DNA of 10,029 nt. Origin: Chloroflexota bacterium (GTDB lineage Bacteria; Chloroflexota; Anaerolineae; CG2-30-64-16). This document shows positions 1 to 9,025 of the stretch, one piece after another. The notes beneath the pieces are model-generated. The model was not told the origin of the DNA and searched no databases. It was given only the letters and a program-made list of their open reading frames with translations. Every line of letters starts with the position of its first letter. Within the stretch, counting starts at the first letter, position 1. The position numbers and the translations under genes were made by a program. The stretch lies in NCBI GenBank assembly GCA_029555885.1, contig JAKPQT010000492.1:1-10029 (forward strand). The letters run 5' to 3'.

Positions 1-112
1 GCGTGGGGATGGCCGTGGGCGTGGCGCGTGCCAGGCTGCCACAGCCGGTCAGCATGAGGCCACAGACAAGCGGTCCGAGGACCAGTAATAACCGCAGCCA
101 CGACTTCTTCAT
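1..112 (-). CDS. Lipoprotein, N-terminal part only (runs off the window)
   Basis: An open frame begins with ATG at 112 on the minus strand and stays open for 37 codons to the window edge. A strong Shine-Dalgarno (GGGAGGA, 118-124) lies 5 bases upstream of the ATG. The product starts MKKSW, continues with a hydrophobic stretch (about residues 6-20) and reaches a lipobox L-T-G-C at residues 21-24. This is a type II signal peptide: Cys24 would be lipidated and the mature protein anchored on the outer face of the cytoplasmic membrane. The following GSLARATPTAIPT looks like the flexible Pro/Thr linker typical of such proteins. The mature domain lies outside the window, so substrate-binding protein, sensor or other lipoprotein cannot be told apart. 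It is transcribed divergently from the acetyltransferase gene. Confidence 0.75.
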   Translation of the reverse strand, partial: MKKSWLRLLLVLGPLVCGLMLTGCGSLARATPTAIPT

Positions 113-173
113 GCGCTTCCTCCCGATGAGGCAACCAGGACGACCGCCAGGTGGCACGCGGCCCATGCCGCAG

Positions 174-212
174 GTTGGCTGATTCTAGCATGGGGACGCG
201 ATATCAGCCAAC
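174..212. repeat. Perfect 10-bp inverted repeat, possible operator
   Basis: GTTGGCTGAT (174-183) is repeated in exact inverted form as ATCAGCCAAC (203-212), with 19 bp between. One arm overlaps the -10 box and the other the -35 box of the candidate lipoprotein promoter, and the pair lies just upstream of the divergent acetyltransferase promoter. That placement suits a dimeric repressor or activator site. The long spacer and lack of a T-run make a terminator hairpin less likely. Confidence 0.4.
182..211 (-). promoter_or_regulatory. Candidate promoter for the lipoprotein gene
   Basis: On the minus strand, TTGGCT (206-211) and TAGAAT (182-187) are 18 bp apart and match the sigma-70 boxes at 4 of 6 and 5 of 6 positions. 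Transcription would start near 175, leaving about 60 bases of leader before the lipoprotein ATG. This rests on box matches only. Confidence 0.35.
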
Positions 213-224
213 ACCGTGCCATGC

Positions 225-262
225 TTGCCAAACCAATCCGGGGATGATAAAATCCTTATAAT
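225..262 (+). promoter_or_regulatory. Promoter for the acetyltransferase-regulator pair
   Basis: TTGCCA (225-230) and TAAAAT (248-253) are exactly 17 bp apart, each 5 of 6 to consensus. A second, perfect TATAAT at 257-262 overlaps the expected start region but has no good -35 box at normal distance. Transcription would begin near 260-270, giving a short leader. A GGGGAG at 268-273 is the only visible ribosome-binding sequence and lies 13 bases from the ATG at 287. Confidence 0.5.
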
Positions 263-286
263 CTGCCGGGGAGCAGACAAGCGTTT

Positions 287-814
287 ATGCACATCTATCG
301 GGCCGACTTGCGTGACTTGGCCGCGTGCCTTGCCCTCGATGGCTCCTACGAGACGGATTATGTCTGGCAGGTGACCCAACAGCAGGACGCGGATCAGGTG
401 GTCACGCGCTTTCAGACCGTGCGCCTACCGCGGGCCATGCACGTCCAGTATCCAGGCTGGAGCGAGGCGCTCCTGGCCCACCAGCAGCGCGGGGACCTCA
501 TCCTGGTGGCCGCAGAGGTCGGTGACGTGCGGGGCTATCTTGACCAGGAGACGCAGCCGGACCAGGGCATTGCCTGGCTGCATCATCTGGTCGTGGCGCC
601 CAGCTACCGGAGGCAGGGCATGGGCACGGCGCTGCTGGCCCGCGGCATTCAGCATGGCCGCCAGCATGGGCTCACCCACATGATGACCGTGGTGCAGAGC
701 AAAAACTACCCGGCCATCCAGTTTCTGACCAAGCAGGGCTTCCGCTTTTGCGGTTACAATGAACGTTTTTATCGAAACCGGGACATCGGCCTATATTTCG
801 TGCGCGGATTGTGA
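287..814 (+). CDS. GNAT-family N-acetyltransferase
   Basis: A 175-residue protein of the GNAT fold, which moves an acetyl group from acetyl-CoA to an amine. The acetyl-CoA pyrophosphate-binding motif is clear: the strand LHHLVVAP (98-105) leads into R-R-Q-G-M-G-T (108-114), the Q/RxxGxG/A signature. The C-terminal motif B follows as N140-YPAIQFLTKQGF, the usual 'N..A...Y.K.GF' helix that closes the cofactor site. Length is normal for a single-domain enzyme. The N-terminal half, which sets substrate choice, is not recognisable, so the acceptor (small amine, antibiotic, peptide or ribosomal protein) is unknown. It is the first gene after a candidate promoter and ends three bases before the membrane regulator gene, so the two are probably translated from one message. 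Family assignment is secure; specific function is open. Confidence 0.88.
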   Translation: MHIYRADLRDLAACLALDGSYETDYVWQVTQQQDADQVVTRFQTVRLPRAMHVQYPGWSEALLAHQQRGDLILVAAEVGDVRGYLDQETQPDQGIAWLHHLVVAPSYRRQGMGTALLARGIQHGRQHGLTHMMTVVQSKNYPAIQFLTKQGFRFCGYNERFYRNRDIGLYFVRGL

Positions 815-817
815 GCT

Positions 818-2839
818 ATGGTTGAGTCGGCGGGCTTGACGTGGCCCGTGATCCTGTCATTTAGCAACCTCATATTTTCTTCCGCGATCGTCATCACGGC
901 CTTTGCGCTGCTCGGCTACACCGTCACCCGCAACTATCGCAGCGAGGTCATCCGGACGTTCAGTGTCCTCCTGGTCTGCGTACTGGTGGTGTCGGGCGCC
1001 GATATTATCATTCCCCGCGTGGAATCGTTCCCGGCTGTGTTAATCTGGTTGCGCGTCCAGTGGATCGGCATTGCACTCGTCCCGGCCGGCTATCTGCACT
1101 TTTCCGATGCCGTGTTGCGTACGACACGCCACTTTTCGGCCCGCCGTCGCCTGGTCGTCGTGACAAGCTATGTGTTCAGCCTGATCTTGATTGTCGTCGC
1201 GCTGTTCACGGATGCCCTGGTCTACAATGGCGACTTCAGCCCGCCGGTCACCCATCTGCGCGCAGGACCGCTGTTCCCGCTCTTCGTCGCCTATTTCTTC
1301 AGCACCGCGACGTACGGCGCATGGAACGTCATCCGGGCACGCCGGCGCTGTCTGACGCCCACATCGCGCCGGCGCATGGCCTATCTGATCGGCGCGTTCG
1401 CGGCACCGGGCCTGGGCGTTTTTCCGTACCTGCTGACCTCCGGCCTGGTCGAGCGGCTGAGCCCCGTTCTGATTCTACTGCTCAACATGGCAGCAAACCT
1501 GGCCGTCGGCACCATGCTGGTCGTCATGGCCTACGCTGTCACTTACCTGGGCGTGCTCTCGTCCGACCGGATCATCAAGCACGACCTGATTCACTACCTG
1601 CTGCGCGGACCGCTGGTAGGCATCGTGGTCATCGTCGTCATGCTCGTCATCCCGCGCGTGGAGCTGATCCTGGGTCTGCCGCGCGACACCGCGCTGATTT
1701 TCGCCGTGGTCGGCGTCATTGTCCTCGGGCAACTGGCCGTCAACGCCGCAAAACCGTGGATCGACCGGCTGCTCTACCCGGAGGACCGCGAGGAAATCGC
1801 GTGGATTCAGACGCTGGACCGCCGCCTGCTGACGAGCAGTGACCTGCGGCAGTTTCTCGTCAACCTCTTGATCGGCCTGTGCGAGCTGCTGCGCGTGCGC
1901 GATGGGTTCGTGCTGATGCAGACGAACGAGGGTTTGCGGGTCGAGGCAGCGGTCGGTGACCCGGAGCGTGCGCAACGGTATGCGAACAGCCCAGCAGCCG
2001 AGGAAGTCTGGACACGCTTCGCCAACGAGCCGCCCGACGAGCCGGGCCAGATGCCGTCGTTCCGGTCAGACACGGGCTACTGGTTTGCGCCGCTGCGCAG
2101 CCAGGATGGCGAGAAGATGCTGGGCCTGCTGGCCATCGCCGCGCGCACGCCCACGGTCGCGATGGTGGAGGAAGAGAGCGTCGAGGTCGAACTGATGCTC
2201 GTGCGCGCCGCCGCCGCAGTGGCCGACCGGCACGTGCAGGAGGGCGTCTTCGCCACGCTGCAAAGCATCCTGCCGGACCTGGAACGCATCCAGGAGTGGC
2301 GCAGCGCGGTGCGCTATGCGTCGCCGCTGCCCGTGCCGCCCACAGCCGGAGCAGAACCACCTTCCGACGCGGCACAGGCGCTCTTCCAGCATACGTGGCA
2401 GCAGTGGGTCAAGGATGCCCTGAGCCATTACTGGGGCGGGCCCAAGCTGACGGAAAGCCCGCTGCTGGAACTTAAGGTTGTACGCCAGCGCCTGAAGACG
2501 AACGACGGCAACCTGACGCGCGCGCTGCGCGCAACCTTGCAGGAAGCCATCGAGCGCCAGCGGCCTGCCGGTGAACGCAAACTCACGTCTTCGGAATGGT
2601 TGGTGTACAATATACTGGATATGCGTTTCGTGCAGGGATTGCGCGTGCTGGATATTGCGCGGCGCCTGGCCATAAGCGAATCGGATTTATACCGCAAACA
2701 ACGCGTCGCCGTGACGGCCGTCGCGAAGACGTTGGCAGAGATGGAACGGATGCTGAACGCGGAGGACCTCGCTGCGCCGGGGGGCAACGGGACGAATGGG
2801 CAGATACGAAATGAAACTAAGGTGGACCGCGGAGCCTAA
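818..2839 (+). CDS. Multi-pass membrane regulator: 7TM-like sensor, GAF-like region, C-terminal HTH
   Basis: A 673-residue protein. Residues 13-308 hold about nine hydrophobic segments (near 13-35, 47-65, 75-97, 112-133, 150-170, 186-206, 215-245, 264-280, 289-308). The first part, with LRVQWIGIALVPAGYLHFSD (78-97), resembles the 7TM sensor region found at the N-terminus of some histidine kinases. Residues about 335-475 look like a divergent GAF domain. I see no phospho-acceptor histidine box or N/G1/G2 ATPase motifs, so it is not a kinase. Residues about 594-645 contain DIARRLAISESDLYRKQ (612-628), a convincing helix-turn-helix. The likely role is a membrane-anchored one-component transcription factor, with the ligand unknown. 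The ATG at 818 has only a weak ribosome site and sits three bases after the acetyltransferase stop, suggesting translational coupling. The last 25 residues are polar and probably disordered. Confidence 0.7.
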   Translation: MVESAGLTWPVILSFSNLIFSSAIVITAFALLGYTVTRNYRSEVIRTFSVLLVCVLVVSGADIIIPRVESFPAVLIWLRVQWIGIALVPAGYLHFSDAVLRTTRHFSARRRLVVVTSYVFSLILIVVALFTDALVYNGDFSPPVTHLRAGPLFPLFVAYFFSTATYGAWNVIRARRRCLTPTSRRRMAYLIGAFAAPGLGVFPYLLTSGLVERLSPVLILLLNMAANLAVGTMLVVMAYAVTYLGVLSSDRIIKHDLIHYLLRGPLVGIVVIVVMLVIPRVELILGLPRDTALIFAVVGVIVLGQLAVNAAKPWIDRLLYPEDREEIAWIQTLDRRLLTSSDLRQFLVNLLIGLCELLRVRDGFVLMQTNEGLRVEAAVGDPERAQRYANSPAAEEVWTRFANEPPDEPGQMPSFRSDTGYWFAPLRSQDGEKMLGLLAIAARTPTVAMVEEESVEVELMLVRAAAAVADRHVQEGVFATLQSILPDLERIQEWRSAVRYASPLPVPPTAGAEPPSDAAQALFQHTWQQWVKDALSHYWGGPKLTESPLLELKVVRQRLKTNDGNLTRALRATLQEAIERQRPAGERKLTSSEWLVYNILDMRFVQGLRVLDIARRLAISESDLYRKQRVAVTAVAKTLAEMERMLNAEDLAAPGGNGTNGQIRNETKVDRGA

Positions 2840-2913
2840 CACAGCGCAACGCGACCTGAGTATGTGGGGCGCGCGGCCTGTAATCGCGTGATGAAACACC
2901 TGAAGGAGCCAAG

Positions 2914-3900
2914 ATGGAAGATGGTTTTTGGGCGGCACTGTTGCGTGAGGTAGAGGAAGAAGTTGACCTACCTGTGCCGGTAAGTGATCCGGATGACCTG
3001 ACCGGGCCTGCGGGTTTGGCCGCGAACAGTGGCTTGCGCCGCTGGCCAAGCACTGCCGGCGCGGACAGCGAGGCGGATTGGCAACGAGCTGAAGGGTTGC
3101 TGGCGAGCGGAGAAACGACTGAAGTAAAGGTCTCCGGGTTCAACCGGGGCGGCTTGCTCGCGGATTTCGGGTTGCTGCAGGGCTTCATCCCGGCATCCCA
3201 CCTGCTCGCACCCATCCCCGGCCAGTCGGTCGAGCAGCGCGCCGCGGCCCTGGCAGCCCGCATCGGCGACAAACTGACCGTGCGTGTGGCCGAAATCGAC
3301 CGGGACCGCTGTCGCCTGATCCTGTCGGAGCGACTGGCACGGGCGCAGGATGAGACCGAGGACCTGCTGGCCAGCCTGCAACCGGGCCAGAGTCGCCAGG
3401 GCATCGTGACCAGCCTCTGCCCGTTCGGCGCTTTCGTGGACCTGGGCGGCTTCGAAGGGCTGATCCATATCTCAGAACTCTCCTGGGGCCGCGTGGGTTC
3501 GCCCGGTGAGGTCGTGCAGCCCGGCGAGAAGCTGGAGCTGCTGGTGCTGGAAGTCAACCCGGAGGCGCAGAAGGTGGCGCTCAGCCTCAAGCGGCTGCGC
3601 CCCGATCCGTGGCGCGGCGTGGATGAGCGGTATCATGTGGGCCAGGTCGTCGAAGGAGTCGTGACCAACGTGGTAAACTTCGGCGCCTTTGCCCGGCTGG
3701 AGGAGGGGCTGGAGGGACTGATTCACGTCTCCGAGCTGGCGGAAGGCAGCTTCATGCACCCGCGCAACGTCATCCGCGAGGGCGACCACGTCCGGGCGCG
3801 CGTCCTGCTCGTCGATGGTGCCAAGCGGCGCATTGCGCTGACGCTCCGCGCGGCCGATCCGAACCGGCCGCGGCCCGACAGCCCCGCACCGCAACCCTAG
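2914..3900 (+). CDS. S1-domain RNA-binding protein (ribosomal protein S1-like)
   Basis: A 328-residue protein with an acidic N-terminus (1-65) and three S1 (OB-fold) repeats at about 67-139, 157-227 and 242-312. Repeat 1 has VKVSGFNRGGLL...GFIPASHL, like the GFxPAS form in ribosomal protein S1. Repeats 2 and 3 carry the canonical FGAFVDL..FEGLIHISELSWGRV and NFGAFARL..LEGLIHVSEL cores. S1 proteins bind single-stranded mRNA on the 30S subunit and help initiation; short three- or four-repeat versions are common outside the Proteobacteria. A tail rich in Pro and Arg follows the last repeat. A good Shine-Dalgarno (AAGGAG, 2903-2908) lies 5 bases before the ATG. It stands 74 bases after the membrane regulator and 8 bases before ftsK. 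It could be the genome's rpsA or a general S1 paralogue; sequence alone does not decide this. Confidence 0.85.
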   Translation: MEDGFWAALLREVEEEVDLPVPVSDPDDLTGPAGLAANSGLRRWPSTAGADSEADWQRAEGLLASGETTEVKVSGFNRGGLLADFGLLQGFIPASHLLAPIPGQSVEQRAAALAARIGDKLTVRVAEIDRDRCRLILSERLARAQDETEDLLASLQPGQSRQGIVTSLCPFGAFVDLGGFEGLIHISELSWGRVGSPGEVVQPGEKLELLVLEVNPEAQKVALSLKRLRPDPWRGVDERYHVGQVVEGVVTNVVNFGAFARLEEGLEGLIHVSELAEGSFMHPRNVIREGDHVRARVLLVDGAKRRIALTLRAADPNRPRPDSPAPQP

Positions 3901-3908
3901 ACCCGACC

Positions 3909-6149
<2,241 letters not shown>

Positions 6150-6213
6150 GAATCCATCTGAGGTTGTGCCTGCTGTTACACTACCTAACCGGCTGAAGCC
6201 TCGACTCCAACAT

Positions 6214-6245
6214 CACCTTGTCACCCTGTCACCTTGTCACCTTGT
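6214..6245. repeat. Four tandem copies of an 8-bp unit (CACCTTGT)
   Basis: The units are CACCTTGT (6214-6221), CACCCTGT (6222-6229, one change), CACCTTGT (6230-6237) and CACCTTGT (6238-6245), followed by a degenerate CACGTCACGTC. The array sits in the 100-base gap between the convergent ftsK and rdgB genes and ends five bases before the rdgB stop codon. No T-run follows on either strand, so it is not an obvious terminator. A weak imperfect hairpin at 6161-6186 lies between the array and ftsK. Confidence 0.85.
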
Positions 6246-6249
6246 CACG

Positions 6250-6864
6250 TCACGTCTCCGCCACCCACCGCTGCAAGAGCGGCACCGCGGCCGCAGCCGC
6301 GCGCGCCCGGTGGCTGACGCGGTTCTTCACCTGCGCGTCGAGCTGGGCCATCGTTGCGCCGTGTTCCGGCATATAGAACACCGGGTCATAGCCGAAACCG
6401 TTGTCGCCGACCGGCCCGAACGCGATGACGCCTTCGCACGCGCCGTCCGCCGTCTCCACCAGGCCGCCCGTACCAGCGGGCCGGGCCAGCGCGACCGTGC
6501 AGCAGAAGCGCGCGGTCCGCTCCGCCCAGGGCACAGCCGCCAGCGCGGCGAGCAGCTTGCGATAGCGGTCCGCATCGCTCGCGCCCGGCCCGGCATAGCG
6601 CGCCGAGTAGACGCCGGGAGCCCCACCCAGCGCATCCACGACCAGGCCCGAATCGTCGGCCCACGTCCACAGCCCGCTCAAATCGGCATAGAACCGCGCC
6701 TTGAGAATGGCATTCTCGGCAAAGGTGGCGCCCGTCTCCTCCACGTCGACGGGGATGCCTTCCGCGTCGAGATACGTTACCTCCAGCGGCAGGTCTGCCA
6801 GGAGCGCGCGATACTCGCGCACCTTCCCCTGGTTGTGCGTTGCGACCAATAGCTTGCGTGTCAT
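6250..6864 (-). CDS. rdgB: RdgB/HAM1 non-canonical purine NTP pyrophosphatase (dITP/XTP pyrophosphatase)
   Basis: A 204-residue enzyme that hydrolyses dITP, ITP, dXTP and XTP to the monophosphate and pyrophosphate, keeping deaminated purines out of DNA and RNA. The family motifs appear in order: ATHNQGKVREY (8-18, phosphate-binding), TFAENAILKA (47-56), ADDSGL (69-74, with the catalytic/metal Asp), GVYSARY (84-90), GFGYDPVF (156-163, base recognition) and KNRVSHRARA (180-189). Length is typical. The ATG at 6864 is preceded by GAGGGAAG. It is cytosolic. It is read divergently from prs, another nucleotide-metabolism gene, across a 96-base shared control region, and converges on ftsK. Nothing is missing or unusual in the protein. 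Confidence 0.96.
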   Translation of the reverse strand: MTRKLLVATHNQGKVREYRALLADLPLEVTYLDAEGIPVDVEETGATFAENAILKARFYADLSGLWTWADDSGLVVDALGGAPGVYSARYAGPGASDADRYRKLLAALAAVPWAERTARFCCTVALARPAGTGGLVETADGACEGVIAFGPVGDNGFGYDPVFYMPEHGATMAQLDAQVKNRVSHRARAAAAAVPLLQRWVAET

Positions 6865-6899
6865 CTTCCCTCATCTGCTTACATTCAGCCATCCGGCTT

Positions 6900-6928
6900 T
6901 TGCCACGAATGGCCCTAGATGCTATCAT
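6900..6928 (+). promoter_or_regulatory. Promoter for prs, with a near-symmetric -10 box
   Basis: TTGCCA (6900-6905) and TATCAT (6923-6928) are separated by exactly 17 bp. The -10 lies inside CTATCATAG (6922-6930), which is nearly its own reverse complement, so the minus strand shows TATGAT at almost the same place, pointing toward rdgB. The minus-strand -35 is poor. Transcription of prs would begin near 6935, about 25 bases before the ATG. Confidence 0.55.
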
Positions 6929-6960
6929 AGGCCCACTTACCCAAGCAAGCGGAGGAAGCC

Positions 6961-7920
6961 ATGGGCACGCATCACCCCCTGCGCATTTTCGCAGGGTCAG
7001 CTAATCGCCCGCTCGCCGAGGCTGTTGCGCAGATTCTGAATACCCCGTTGGGCCGCTGCACCACCACGCACCTCAAAGACAGTGAGACGCATGTGATGAT
7101 CGATGAGGTGGTGCGGGACCAGGATGTTTTCATCATCCAGCCCTGTTCGCGGCCGGTGAACGACAACCTCATGGAACTATTGCTCTATGTCGATGCTTTC
7201 CGCCGCGCCTCCGCCCATGAGATCACTGCGGTGGTCCCATACTATCCCTACGGCCGCCAGGAGCGCATGGCCCGCGGACGCGAGGCCATCAGCGCCAAAG
7301 TCGTGGCGAACATGCTGGAGATGCTCGGCGTCGCGCGCGTGGTGTATTTCGACGTCCATGCCGCCGCAACCCAGGCCTTCTTCGACGTGCCGGTGGACCC
7401 GCTCAGCGCGTTGACCTCGCTGGCGGATTACTTCAAAAAACCGGAGTTCGCGGAGGCCGCGATCGTCTCGCCTGATGTGGGTCGGGCCAAGTTCGCCAGC
7501 CGCTACGCCGAGTACCTGGGCCTACCCCTGGTGCTGATGCACAAGCGGCGGGAGAGCTTCGAGCGCACGAAGGTGTCGCATGTCGTCGGTGACATCAAAG
7601 GCAAGATTCCCATCATCATCGATGACGTCATCGCCGGCGGCAGCGTGCTAGACGAGGTCAATGAGTTGGTCGCCGCAGGTGCGCGCCCGGAAATCTACCT
7701 GGCGATCACCCACGGGGTGCTGCTCGACAGCGCGCTGGCCCGGCTCGAAAACCCCAACATCAAGAAGCTGGTCATCTCAGACACCATTTGCCAGCCGGAG
7801 CACATCCGGAATCACCCCAAAATCGAGATTTGTTCGGTGGCAGACCTGCTGGCCCAGGTCATCTGGCGCATCCACGTCGGTTCATCCATCGGTGACTTGA
7901 TCGAGAAAGCAAGAGGGTAG
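6961..7920 (+). CDS. prs: Ribose-phosphate pyrophosphokinase (PRPP synthetase) with a changed PRPP loop
   Basis: A 319-residue homologue of the enzyme that makes PRPP from ribose 5-phosphate and ATP for purine, pyrimidine, NAD, His and Trp synthesis. Family marks are clear: [18 protein letters not shown] (55-74), [21 protein letters not shown] (82-102, ATP/ribose site), [15 protein letters not shown] (130-144, metal-binding His), SPDVG (170-174), the KRR catalytic-loop start (195-197) and [14 protein letters not shown] (209-222). The PRPP-binding loop is odd: it reads [10 protein letters not shown] (221-230) where most Prs have DDxIDTxGTL, so the usual Asp-Thr is lost and the loop may be one residue shorter. 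The start has an excellent GGAGGA (6951-6956), 4 bases away. It leads a three-gene set with the DUF4446 gene and a bactofilin. It could be the main enzyme of this lineage or a specialised paralogue. Confidence 0.9.
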   Translation: MGTHHPLRIFAGSANRPLAEAVAQILNTPLGRCTTTHLKDSETHVMIDEVVRDQDVFIIQPCSRPVNDNLMELLLYVDAFRRASAHEITAVVPYYPYGRQERMARGREAISAKVVANMLEMLGVARVVYFDVHAAATQAFFDVPVDPLSALTSLADYFKKPEFAEAAIVSPDVGRAKFASRYAEYLGLPLVLMHKRRESFERTKVSHVVGDIKGKIPIIIDDVIAGGSVLDEVNELVAAGARPEIYLAITHGVLLDSALARLENPNIKKLVISDTICQPEHIRNHPKIEICSVADLLAQVIWRIHVGSSIGDLIEKARG

Positions 7921-7926
7921 TCGTTC

Positions 7927-8436
7927 GTGAGTTTGTATCATTGGCTGCTGGCCTATATCGGGCCGATTCTCGGTGTCTTGTTGGTGCTCCTCCTGGCCGC
8001 GCTGGCAGGCGTGGTCTGGCTCTACATGCGGCTGCAGAAGCTGGAGAGGGGTTATCGACAGCTTACTGCGGGGACAGATGGCGGCAACCTGGAAGAAGTG
8101 TTGCACAGCCATATGGCCGAACTGCGCGGCGCGGTGGCGTGTGTCGAAGAGACGGATGCGCTGGCCCGCCGTCTGGAACACGCCAGCCGCTCCCATATCC
8201 AGCGGGTCGGCTTCCTGCGCTTCAACCCCTTCCGGGAGACGGGCGGTGACCAGAGCTTCGCGCTCGCGCTGGCCGACCTGGAAGGGAACGGCGTGGTGTT
8301 GAGCAGCCTGCACAGCCGCGATGTCACGCGCGTCTACGGCAAGGCGCTCGCCGGCTGGGAGTCGGCCTACCCGCTCACGACCGAGGAACAACAGGCGATC
8401 GACAGGGCGAAAGGGAACGGGCACAGCCTTTCGTAG
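7927..8436 (+). CDS. DUF4446 family membrane-anchored protein
   Basis: A 169-residue protein starting with GTG six bases after the prs stop; GAGGG inside the end of prs is a possible ribosome site. One membrane helix (about 10-34) is followed by a short, partly coiled segment (35-90) and a compact C-terminal domain. That domain carries the family pattern: GGNLEEVL (52-59), QRVGFLRFNPF (92-102), GGDQSFALALAD (106-117), GVVLSSLHSRDVTRVYGK (122-139) and an ending YPLTTEEQQAI (148-158). DUF4446 proteins are widespread in Gram-positive-type bacteria, and I know of no established function. The position between prs and a bactofilin gene suggests co-transcription but does not identify a job. Confidence 0.82.
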   Translation: MSLYHWLLAYIGPILGVLLVLLLAALAGVVWLYMRLQKLERGYRQLTAGTDGGNLEEVLHSHMAELRGAVACVEETDALARRLEHASRSHIQRVGFLRFNPFRETGGDQSFALALADLEGNGVVLSSLHSRDVTRVYGKALAGWESAYPLTTEEQQAIDRAKGNGHSLS

Positions 8437-8437
8437 T

Positions 8438-8504
8438 GGGTGCTTCAGCGCCCCATCCAGCACACCCATGGCGCTCAGGCGCCTAATACTAACCCTGAGC
8501 AGGG
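8438..8504 (+). promoter_or_regulatory. Three small hairpins in the leader before the bactofilin gene
   Basis: The 79-base gap holds GGGTGC-TTCA-GCGCCC (8438-8453, one G-U pair, directly after the DUF4446 stop), GGCGC-TCAG-GCGCC (8470-8483) and CCCT-GAGC-AGGG (8493-8504). The 3' arm of the last overlaps the AGGGAG ribosome site (8501-8506) of the bactofilin start. No T-run follows any of them, so they look like RNA processing or translation-control structures rather than terminators. The stems are short. Confidence 0.35.
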
Positions 8505-8515
8505 AGACTTCTTAG

Positions 8516-8935
8516 ATGTTATTCAGACGCGAAGCCCGGCCTGCGCCGGATCAGATTGAAGTGGTGATTGGCCCCCGCGCGACGTTCGAGGGCAAGCTGC
8601 GTTGTGACGGCAGCATCCGCCTCGACGGCACGGTGGAAGGCGGCGAAATCGAGACGCTGGGCAACGTGCTGATTACGGAGAGCGCCCGCGTGATGGCCGA
8701 CATCCGCGCCAGGACCGTATCCGTAGCCGGCGCTTATAAAGGAACCATCACCGCGGACCGGGTGGAGTTGCTCGAGGGCGGGCGCCTGTGGGGCGTGGTC
8801 AACGTCGCCTCATTCCTGCTCGACGAAGGCGCGCATTTCGACGGCCAGTTGGTCATGCGTCAGGCCGCCGAGGAGGAACCGCTCCTGCTCGACCGCCCCG
8901 CGCCGGGGGAACAGATTCCGGTGGCAGACGAATAG
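8516..8935 (+). CDS. Bactofilin (polymer-forming cytoskeletal protein)
   Basis: A 139-residue protein of the bactofilin family, whose right-handed beta-helix units join end to end into non-polar, nucleotide-free filaments at the membrane. The core (about 15-115) shows the characteristic repeat of short strands and glycines: VVIGPRATFEGKLRCDGSIR, LDGTVEGGEIETLGNVLIT, ARVMADIRARTVSVAGAYKG and VELLEGGRLWGVV. The N-terminus MLFRRE is short and could touch the membrane, as proposed for other bactofilins. The C-terminal tail (116-139) is acidic and Pro-rich, probably disordered. AGGGAG (8501-8506) lies 9 bases before the ATG. It is the last gene of the prs set and is followed 17 bases later by a strong terminator-like palindrome. 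Typical partners in other bacteria are cell-wall hydrolases, chromosome-segregation or stalk proteins; none is adjacent. Confidence 0.93.
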   Translation: MLFRREARPAPDQIEVVIGPRATFEGKLRCDGSIRLDGTVEGGEIETLGNVLITESARVMADIRARTVSVAGAYKGTITADRVELLEGGRLWGVVNVASFLLDEGAHFDGQLVMRQAAEEEPLLLDRPAPGEQIPVADE

Positions 8936-8952
8936 GCCATCGGCACAGAAAA

Positions 8953-9001
8953 TGCTATAGGGGCGCCAGGCGAGCTAAGCTCGCCTGGCGCCCCTATAGC
9001 A
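8953..9001 (-). terminator. Perfect palindrome with 24-bp stem, terminator between convergent genes
   Basis: The 49-base element is an exact inverted repeat around a single central base at 8977, from TGCTATAGGGGCGCC on the left to GGCGCCCCTATAGCA on the right. Read on the minus strand it is followed by TTTT (8949-8952), which makes a classical intrinsic terminator for the membrane-protein gene. On the plus strand it follows the bactofilin stop by 17 bases but no T-run comes after it. It probably stops transcription from both sides, more strongly on the minus strand. Confidence 0.8.
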
Positions 9002-9025
9002 ACCATCACATTTGGCGGTGCGGCG

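Noticed and set aside
1060..1842. A 260-codon frame in another phase within the membrane regulator gene
   Set aside because: Arg/Pro/His-rich product typical of a shifted GC-rich frame; the regulator frame has membrane helices and an HTH.
6161..6186. Intrinsic terminator for ftsK
   Set aside because: AGGTTGTG and CACTACCT pair with a central mismatch around a 10-base loop, but no T-run follows.
6166..6852. A 228-codon plus-strand frame opposite rdgB
   Set aside because: It covers rdgB almost exactly in antisense and includes translated tandem repeat; rdgB has all its family motifs.
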